Positions 1 through 4,291 of a stretch of 5,015 nt of DNA are shown here, one piece after another. The notes under the pieces were generated by a model, which made no database searches, was not told the origin of the DNA, and saw only the letters and a program-made list of their open reading frames with translations. The DNA lies in NCBI GenBank assembly GCA_947311285.1, contig CAMZKS010000007.1, positions 1 to 5,015 of the forward strand, given 5' to 3'. Position 1 is the first letter of the stretch. Each line of letters starts with the position of its first letter. This stretch comes from an uncultured bacterium (lineage in GTDB: Bacteria > Patescibacteriota > Gracilibacteria > UBA4473). The position numbers were made by a program, and so were the translations under genes.

Positions 1-236
1 GATATACCTATTTAATTATTCAGCATGACCTTGATTTATTTACTATTTACGGACACCTTTCAAATACACTTGTTAAAGAAGGTGAAACCGTTTTAGCAGG
101 ACAATTAATAGCTTGGAGCGGCGGAACACCAGGAACGCCAGGGGCGGGGTATTTCACCTCCGGCCCACATTTACACTTTGAAGTTTTTAGTGGTGGACAG
201 CATGTAGATCCCTTGAGCTTGTTGCCACCGCAATAA
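1..236 (+). CDS. M23-family zinc metallopeptidase, C-terminal fragment (5' end outside window)
   Basis: The reading frame enters at base 3 and ends at TAA 234-236, giving the last 77 residues. Two landmarks of the LytM/M23 peptidase domain are visible: an IYGHLS segment carrying the catalytic-loop histidine, and near the C-terminus GPHLHFEV, the HxH motif that supplies a zinc ligand and a catalytic histidine. Between them lies the usual VKEGETVLAGQ beta-hairpin. The upstream HxxxD zinc ligands and any signal peptide or coiled coil lie outside the window. M23 enzymes cleave peptidoglycan cross-bridges or stem peptides outside the membrane; some homologues are inactive and activate amidases, but both histidine motifs here look intact. 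Between the glycine turn and the HLH motif is a Gly/Pro-rich stretch (SGGTPGTPGAGYFTSG), longer than the common GSTGRSTG. Only about 10 residues follow the domain, so it ends the protein. The gene converges on the dehydrogenase gene. Confidence 0.85.
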   Translation, partial: YTYLIIQHDLDLFTIYGHLSNTLVKEGETVLAGQLIAWSGGTPGTPGAGYFTSGPHLHFEVFSGGQHVDPLSLLPPQ

Positions 237-249
237 TGGTTATTCATCT

Positions 250-267
250 CTTCTCATTCTAGAGAAG
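250..267. terminator. Short hairpin between convergent genes, possible weak bidirectional terminator
   Basis: CTTCTC (250-255) and GAGAAG (262-267) form a perfect 6-bp stem with a 6-base loop. It sits in the 53-base gap between the convergent peptidase and dehydrogenase stops, where a shared terminator would be expected. Neither strand has a U-run directly after the stem, so intrinsic termination would be weak. Chance occurrence cannot be excluded. Confidence 0.3.
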
Positions 268-289
268 GCAGAAATCCAGATTTTAGTTA

Positions 290-1366
290 TTACTGTTCTT
301 TTTCATGATACCTTTGCGCTAAGTAGGGGTCGCACATAATGGCGGTAGCACTCATGGCAATGTCCGCACCGGCATTTAAACGCTCTACAAAATCTTCAGC
401 GGTCATAATGCCGCCCACGCCGCAAATAGTAAAATCAGCGTTTAGTTCTTTTTTTATGCGCACTAATTTTTCTATAAAGTCTTGTGATACGTCTTTAATT
501 TTTGCACCGCAAATACCAGAAGTTAGCCTGCCTTCTCCGGGTAAGGCTTGTTGTCCGTTTGGGTTTCGTACTTCACCCGGCATGGTGTTAATACCAGAAA
601 TACCATCGACAAAAGGTGCATTGGCCTTTACTACAGTTTTTAGTTGTTCGTAAGGCAAGTTCCCAATCTTAATCATAAAGGGAGTGCTGTTACCAATTTC
701 CTCGCGTATGGCTTTTGAGATTTGTGAAGAACTATCGGCATCTTGATAAATAGCGCCCGCTTTACCGCCACATAAGTTTGGGCAGCTGTAATTGGTTTCT
801 AAAATTTTCCCGCCGGCTTCTTTGGCCATAGCGGCAGTGTAAGCATAATCTGACACTAAGTCTCGCCCGTCAGCCCCATCGGTACCCATAAAGCTTAAAA
901 TCATAACTTGGCCTTCACTTACACTAGCGTTAGCGATGGCCACATCTTCCATCCAGACGCTTGAAGGTTTAGAGGGTACTCCAAAGGAATTAGTAATGGT
1001 CAGCTCTTCTACGTTTTGAGGTTTATGAATGGTGATAAGGTGAGGCTTTTCGCCTAATTTAATTTGGTTTTCAGGATTTACGTACACACAATTTGGGCTG
1101 GGGTGACTTGGGTGAGCCACACTTCGTACGGTTTTATAAACAGGGATATCAAATCCCATCTCGGCATAAAATTTAATCCAATTACTATTAAGCAGTGGTC
1201 CAGCGGGAATACCAATCGGGGAGTTTAGTTCCCAATTCCACAATTTCATTTTTCCTTTTATTGCGGGTCTTTTCGGTTTTGAGGCGTTAAAAAAAGGACC
1301 ATCTGCGTAGTTATCTTCATAACTTTTACTAGCGTCGTATAAATCGTATTTGATAGGGTGTTGCAT
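290..1366 (-). CDS. pyrD: Dihydroorotate dehydrogenase family flavoprotein (class 1-like)
   Basis: A 358-residue FMN TIM-barrel protein, probably oxidising dihydroorotate to orotate in pyrimidine synthesis. Expected active-site positions of the class 1 family are present. K78 (VYKTVRS) and N126 (TNSFG) contact flavin or substrate. N192-C195-N197 (NYSCPN) includes the cysteine that serves as base in class 1 enzymes, where class 2 has serine. K233 (IKIGN) and N260 (GINT) follow, then the FMN-phosphate loops GVGGI (316-320) and ATA (340-342). The first 40 residues or so, including YDLYDASKSYEDNYADGPFF, precede the barrel; lactococcal PyrDA is about 311 residues and lacks them. The ATG at 1366 is the only good start: the frame stays open upstream to about 1465 but has no ATG, GTG or TTG there. 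No Shine-Dalgarno is seen, and a promoter candidate abuts the ATG. No pyrK-like electron-transfer gene or other pyr gene is nearby, so the electron acceptor cannot be told. Related reductases (PreA-like) are a less likely alternative. Confidence 0.85.
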   Translation of the reverse strand: MQHPIKYDLYDASKSYEDNYADGPFFNASKPKRPAIKGKMKLWNWELNSPIGIPAGPLLNSNWIKFYAEMGFDIPVYKTVRSVAHPSHPSPNCVYVNPENQIKLGEKPHLITIHKPQNVEELTITNSFGVPSKPSSVWMEDVAIANASVSEGQVMILSFMGTDGADGRDLVSDYAYTAAMAKEAGGKILETNYSCPNLCGGKAGAIYQDADSSSQISKAIREEIGNSTPFMIKIGNLPYEQLKTVVKANAPFVDGISGINTMPGEVRNPNGQQALPGEGRLTSGICGAKIKDVSQDFIEKLVRIKKELNADFTICGVGGIMTAEDFVERLNAGADIAMSATAIMCDPYLAQRYHEKEQ

Positions 1367-1375
1367 TCGCTTGAA

Positions 1376-1404
1376 ACTATAGTCTAGTGCTGCAAATCTG
1401 GCAA
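1376..1404 (-). promoter_or_regulatory. Sigma70-type promoter for the dehydrogenase gene, probably giving a leaderless mRNA
   Basis: Read on the minus strand, TTGCCA (1404-1399, 5 of 6 to consensus) is followed after exactly 17 bases by TATAGT (1381-1376, 5 of 6). Only nine bases separate the -10 box from the ATG at 1366-1364, so the predicted transcription start lies about 2-4 bases before the start codon. This fits the lack of any Shine-Dalgarno. The boxes are seen directly; promoter function is inferred. Confidence 0.6.
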
Positions 1405-1534
1405 TAATTTGTTTGACCAGAAGGGTGATTTTAGTACCTTGTGCAAGCTTTGTGCTGAAACCTCAAGGAAATGACACGTACTTTTGGGACCAGGAAGCTG
1501 TAAAAACTATTTAATAACGTGTCGTAAAAACAAC

Positions 1535-2599
1535 ATGGCTACAACTATGCAGCAATTACTGGAGAAAGACCACAGTGCGTTGGTTTCTTTTAAAGCGGGA
1601 CAATCAATCAAGGGATTGGTACTGGACGTAAACGAATCGCGAGTGCTTATGGAACTTCCAAGTGGAATGACTGGGCTTATTACTCGTCGTGAAGCGACTG
1701 GTTACGGAGCGGAAGGCGATGAGCTTGAAGCAGGGGTAACGATCGAAGCGACGGTTATTGATCCTGAAAATGAAGAAGGATTAGTAATGTTATCACTTCG
1801 ACGAGCGTCGCAAGATACAGCCTGGGCTGAATTGAGCACGATCATGCAAGAAGAAAAAGTTATTAAAGTTAAAATAGAAGAAGCAAATAAAGGAGGACTT
1901 ATGGCCAAGTACAAAGGTCTTCGAGCGTTTCTTCCTGTTTCACAGCTTATGCCGATGAATTATCCTCGGGTTGAAGGAGCTGATAGTGGGGCGATTTTGA
2001 AGAAATTACAAGAACATATTGGTAAAGAATTCTTAGTACGAGTGCTTAATGTAAGCCGAGAAAATTCAAAAATTATTATTTCTGAAAAACTGGCACACCA
2101 AAGCCAAATGGGTGATACGCTTAAAAATATTCAGATTGGTGACAAAGTTGAAGGTCACGTTTCTGGGGTGGTTAAATTTGGGATCTTCGTTACTTTCGGA
2201 GGCGTTGAAGGTCTGGTTCATGTTTCAGAACTTGAATGGGGACACGTTTCAGATCCAGGGAGAAACTACAGTATTGGAGATAAAGTTGAAGTATTGGTTA
2301 TTGGTCAAGAAAAAGACAAGCTGTCATTCAGTATTAAACAACTAAGCGAAGACCCATGGTTGGGCTACGTTGAGAAGTACACAGAAGGGCAAGGGATTAC
2401 CGGTAAAGTCACTCGCTGGAACGATAATGGAGTCTTTGTGGAAATTGATTCGGAGGTACAAGGTCTATTCTCTATCGATCAATTTGGAGCGGAAAAAGGC
2501 TCGGAACTAAGTAGTATGGTGAAAGAAGGCCAAAGTATCTCTGGAACGATTAAATCGGTAAATGCTGATTCTCATCGTCTAGAGTTACTTAAAGACTAA
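1535..2599 (+). CDS. rpsA: 30S ribosomal protein S1, four S1 domains
   Basis: Starting at ATG 1535 the product has 354 residues and four consecutive S1 (OB-fold) RNA-binding domains, at about 21-90, 104-187, 199-271 and 285-354. The third is the most canonical, with KFGIFVTFGGVEGLVHVSEL. Domain 2 has the degenerate GLRAFLPVSQL pattern typical of the second domain in this family. S1 binds mRNA on the small ribosomal subunit and helps unfold leaders during initiation. The six-domain E. coli protein is about 557 residues, while Firmicutes-type and CPR-type S1 proteins commonly have four, so the gene looks complete. The frame extends upstream to a TTG at 1484, but those 17 residues (GPGSCKNYL...) do not look like S1. 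A second in-frame ATG lies at 1547. No Shine-Dalgarno precedes any candidate. The gene is divergent from pyrD and is closed by its own terminator. No convincing -35/-10 pair is seen; TATTTAAT around 1508-1515 is the best -10 region. Confidence 0.93.
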   Translation: MATTMQQLLEKDHSALVSFKAGQSIKGLVLDVNESRVLMELPSGMTGLITRREATGYGAEGDELEAGVTIEATVIDPENEEGLVMLSLRRASQDTAWAELSTIMQEEKVIKVKIEEANKGGLMAKYKGLRAFLPVSQLMPMNYPRVEGADSGAILKKLQEHIGKEFLVRVLNVSRENSKIIISEKLAHQSQMGDTLKNIQIGDKVEGHVSGVVKFGIFVTFGGVEGLVHVSELEWGHVSDPGRNYSIGDKVEVLVIGQEKDKLSFSIKQLSEDPWLGYVEKYTEGQGITGKVTRWNDNGVFVEIDSEVQGLFSIDQFGAEKGSELSSMVKEGQSISGTIKSVNADSHRLELLKD

Positions 2600-2617
2600 T
2601 TTCTCAACTTAAGTTAG

Positions 2618-2642
2618 CGCCTCGTATTTGCGGGGTGTTTTT
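2618..2642 (+). terminator. Intrinsic (Rho-independent) terminator after rpsA
   Basis: CGCCTCG (2618-2624) pairs with CGGGGTG (2631-2637) across the loop TATTTG. This gives a 7-bp GC-rich stem with two G-T pairs, followed directly by five T residues (2638-2642). It starts 18 bases after the rpsA stop, so most rpsA transcripts should end here and the genes downstream should need another promoter. Confidence 0.85.
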
Positions 2643-2656
2643 ATAACCCCTATATA

Positions 2657-2773
2657 ATGGCTAGTTTACTTTTAATTTTAGTGTTAGTTGGAGTGCTTGG
2701 AATAATTGTGGTGTTTAAACAACAAAACACTAAAGACAGCACTAGTGATCTTTCAGAGGGTTCTGAAGAATAA
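2657..2773 (+). CDS. Small single-pass membrane protein of 38 residues, unknown function
   Basis: ATG 2657 to TAA 2771-2773 encodes 38 residues. Residues 2-20 are almost all Leu, Ile, Val, Gly and Ala, enough for one membrane helix. A short polar linker (KQQNTKDS) and an acidic Ser/Glu tail (DLSEGSEE) follow. The basic residues just after the helix suggest a cytoplasmic C-terminus by the positive-inside rule, though only weakly. The last base of the stop codon is the first base of the ylxR start (TAATG), a typical translational-coupling arrangement and the main support for this being a gene. There is no Shine-Dalgarno, and the ATG overlaps a perfect TATAAT. I do not recognise a family. A spurious ORF cannot be excluded at this length. 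Confidence 0.5.
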   Translation: MASLLLILVLVGVLGIIVVFKQQNTKDSTSDLSEGSEE

Positions 2774-3024
2774 TGGAAAGAACTTGTTTAGTTACGAAAA
2801 CAAAAGCGCACCCTAGTGCGCTTTTGCGTTTTACGGTGCAAAATTGCGAATTGGTGTTTGACACTAATAAAAAGGCATCAGGTCGTGGTGGTTACATTGT
2901 TAAAGATATAAAATCTCTAGAGAAACTTCCAAAATTAGCAGGAAAAATTGCCTACTTTTTAAAAGTGAAGAAGGTGGAGGTAAGTGCGGAAGAGATAAAG
3001 AAAGGGAAGTTGATGTTAGATTAA
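2773..3024 (+). CDS. ylxR: YlxR/RnpM-family RNA-binding protein
   Basis: This 83-residue basic protein has the pattern of the YlxR (DUF448) family: RTC at 3-5, LLRF at 17-20, a short beta strand ending in VFD near 30, and the signature GRGGYI at 37-42. A helical lysine-rich C-terminal part follows. In Bacillus subtilis the homologue (RnpM) binds RNase P RNA and modulates its activity; other homologues are described as nucleoid- or RNA-associated. The length is normal for the family (about 75-100 residues). In most bacteria ylxR sits between nusA and infB. Here it follows a tiny membrane ORF with a one-base overlap and precedes ruvB, so the usual translation-operon context is lost. A weak purine run (AGAGGG, 2755-2760) lies 12 bases before the ATG, so expression probably depends on coupling to the upstream ORF. 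Family assignment is firm; the exact role in this organism is inferred. Confidence 0.85.
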   Translation: MERTCLVTKTKAHPSALLRFTVQNCELVFDTNKKASGRGGYIVKDIKSLEKLPKLAGKIAYFLKVKKVEVSAEEIKKGKLMLD

Positions 3025-3029
3025 ACATT

Positions 3030-3111
3030 CTGGACTTTCCCAAACTTGATTTGGGATCCAGTCTATAAGGAATTCTTAATTGACTGGACCCTGAATTGAA
3101 TTCAGGGAAGT
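3030..3111. repeat. Inverted pair of REP-like palindromic repeats
   Basis: Two 30-base units lie in opposite orientation: 3082-3111 on the plus strand and 3063-3034 on the minus strand, separated by 18 bases. Aligned without gaps they match at 21 of 30 positions, including the shared 5' end GACTGGA and 3' end AAGT. Each forms a hairpin: TCCCAAA/TTTGGGA (3038-3044 with 3050-3056) and CCCTGAAT/ATTCAGGG (3089-3096 with 3100-3107). Three stem pairs differ by changes on both sides (T-A to C-G, C-G to T-A, A-T to G-C), so base pairing is preserved. The left unit also has an outer stem, CTGGA/TCCAG (3030-3034 with 3057-3061). The inverted ends CCAGTC and GACTGG enclose a small TAAG/CTTA hairpin (3066-3078). 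There is no T-run, so it is not a standard terminator. It resembles the REP/BIME class of dispersed repeats; no transposase gene is in the window. Confidence 0.7.
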
Positions 3112-3123
3112 GTGTTATTAAGT

Positions 3124-3152
3124 TTGATAAAAGCCTTCTGATAATTGATAAT
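3124..3152 (+). promoter_or_regulatory. Sigma70-type promoter for ruvB, probably leaderless
   Basis: TTGATA (3124-3129, 5 of 6 to consensus) is followed after 17 bases by GATAAT (3147-3152, 5 of 6). Eight bases then lead to the ATG at 3161, so transcription should start within about three bases of the start codon. The -10 box is the second copy of a tandem GATAATT heptamer (3140-3146, 3147-3153). The geometry matches the dehydrogenase promoter in this window. Confidence 0.6.
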
Positions 3153-3159
3153 TAGAAGG
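3134..3159. promoter_or_regulatory. Inverted repeat spanning the ruvB -10 box and start region
   Basis: CCTTCT (3134-3139) and AGAAGG (3154-3159) are perfect inverted arms around the tandem GATAATT repeats that hold the predicted -10 box. As DNA it could be an operator for a repressor. If transcription starts further upstream, it could instead be an RNA hairpin hiding the AGAAGGA next to the ATG. It does not match the E. coli or Bacillus LexA boxes. Six-base arms can arise by chance; the position is what makes it notable. Confidence 0.4.
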
Positions 3160-3160
3160 A

Positions 3161-4189
3161 ATGGCAATTGAAGAAGAAATGGTTGCGGGCGAAGGAACAG
3201 CCGTCACGGCGAACCAAACCACGAATGATACAGAGGCGTTCGAGAATAAACTGCGTCCAACTGATTTTTCTGGTTACATTGGGCAAGGTGAGGTAAAACA
3301 AAACTTGCAGGTGTTTTTAACGGCAGCGAAAAATCGAGGTGAAGTCTTAGATCACACGGTTTTTTACGGTCCTCCAGGCCTTGGTAAAACGACGTTGGCG
3401 ATGATTTTAGCCGATAGTATGAAGACGCAACTGAGAGTGACCTCCGGCCCAGCTTTAGAGAAGCCAGGTGATTTGGCGTCAATTCTTAGTAACTTACAAG
3501 AAGGGGACTTTTTGTTTATTGATGAGATTCATCGTTTGCGCATGCCGGTCGAAGAAATTTTGTACACGGCGATGGAAGATTTTGCAATTGATTTAGTAAT
3601 CGGAAAAGGGCCTAGTGCCCGAACTATGCGTTTAAATGTACCAAGGTTTACACTGGTCGGTGCCACGACGCAGTTCTCAAAACTCTCTAACCCGCTACGA
3701 GACCGATTTGGTCACGTAGAGAAACTTAGATTTTATGAAGATGGTGAAATTGGCCAAATCATTACCCGTTCGGCAGGTATTCTAGAAATTAAAATTGATT
3801 CTGAAGCAACAGAAATATTAGCGCGTTGTTGTCGTAGAACACCGCGGATTGCCAATCGATTACTACGACGTATGCGAGATTTTGCCGAAGTGGTACATGA
3901 TGGTAAAATCACCAAAAAAGTCGTAATTGAAAGTTTAAAAAACTTATCAATTGATGTCCAAGGTTTAGACTTTTCCGATCAAGAGTACTTAAAAACGCTG
4001 TGTGAAAAATTTAATGGTGGACCCGCCGGACTTTCTACTTTAGCGGCTGCGATCGGAGAAGATGAAGCCACAATCGAAGATGTGATTGAGCCGTTCTTAA
4101 TTCGAGAAGGTTTTATGCAAAAAACACCCCGCGGTCGAATGGCGACGGACACGGCGTTTATGCACTTGGGGTTAAGTGAGTTAAGTTAG
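3161..4189 (+). CDS. ruvB: Holliday junction branch-migration ATPase RuvB
   Basis: At 342 residues this is full length for RuvB, the hexameric AAA+ motor that, loaded by RuvA, drives Holliday junction branch migration. Walker A is GPPGLGKTT (70-78) and Walker B is FLFIDEIHRL (117-126). The VEEILYTAMEDFAIDLVIG stretch (130-148) leads into the beta-hairpin region that contacts RuvA. Sensor 1 is GATT (167-170), the arginine-finger segment NPLRDRFG (177-184), sensor 2 TPRIANRLLRR (227-237), and the DNA-binding winged helix ends with EPFLIREGFMQKTPRGR (310-326). The first 30 or so residues are a variable acidic leader. ATG 3161 is preferred because the promoter candidate abuts it; ATG 3179 (residue 7) is possible. 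AGAAGGA touches the first ATG and is too close to act as a Shine-Dalgarno. Two positions depart from the family pattern: Q171 after GATT, usually Arg, and R226 before TPRIANR, usually Gly. ruvA and ruvC are not in the window. No terminator is seen after the TAG. Confidence 0.98.
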   Translation: MAIEEEMVAGEGTAVTANQTTNDTEAFENKLRPTDFSGYIGQGEVKQNLQVFLTAAKNRGEVLDHTVFYGPPGLGKTTLAMILADSMKTQLRVTSGPALEKPGDLASILSNLQEGDFLFIDEIHRLRMPVEEILYTAMEDFAIDLVIGKGPSARTMRLNVPRFTLVGATTQFSKLSNPLRDRFGHVEKLRFYEDGEIGQIITRSAGILEIKIDSEATEILARCCRRTPRIANRLLRRMRDFAEVVHDGKITKKVVIESLKNLSIDVQGLDFSDQEYLKTLCEKFNGGPAGLSTLAAAIGEDEATIEDVIEPFLIREGFMQKTPRGRMATDTAFMHLGLSELS

Positions 4190-4213
4190 ACTCTCTCATC
4201 TTAACGATTCCAA

Positions 4214-4291
4214 GTGGTCGCTTCTATTATTGAACTTTTAATTAGAATAACCATCTTGCTTGCGGTCGAGGCTTTATTACAGTTAAATTGA
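4214..4291 (+). CDS. Possible 25-residue hydrophobic peptide ending at the murB start (doubtful)
   Basis: GTG 4214 opens a 25-codon frame ending at TGA 4289-4291, directly against the murB ATG at 4292. The peptide (VASIIELLIRITILLAVEALLQLN after the initiator) is strongly hydrophobic, with two acidic residues and one arginine, and could be a membrane or leader peptide. It nearly fills the gap between ruvB and murB, and its end position would allow translational coupling. There is no Shine-Dalgarno, the start is GTG, and a frame this short occurs easily by chance in AT-rich DNA. Without it, this spacer holds only a lone TAGAAT (4243-4248), a possible -10 box with no clear -35. Confidence 0.2.
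   Translation: MVASIIELLIRITILLAVEALLQLN

Noticed and set aside
339..653. 104-residue plus-strand ORF inside the dehydrogenase gene
   Set aside because: It is antisense to a strongly conserved coding frame and its translation shows no family motif.
1413..1440. TTGACC with TACCTT at 16 bases as an rpsA promoter
   Set aside because: The -10 matches only 3 of 6 positions, and better candidates closer to the gene cannot be ruled out.
1484..1534. Longer rpsA start at TTG 1484
   Set aside because: The extra 17 residues do not resemble S1, TTG is a poorer start, and ATG 1535 sits just before the first recognisable S1 domain.
2112..2345. 77-residue plus-strand ORF in another frame of rpsA
   Set aside because: It lies entirely within S1 domain 3 in a different frame and is a shadow of the conserved gene.
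3140..3153. Tandem GATAATT repeat as part of a CRISPR or iteron array
   Set aside because: There are only two 7-base copies with no spacers or further units; they are better explained as -10-like promoter sequence.
4180..4205. GTTAAG/CTTAAC inverted repeat across the ruvB stop as a terminator
   Set aside because: The stem is AT-rich, only 6 bp with a 14-base loop, and has no T-run after it.
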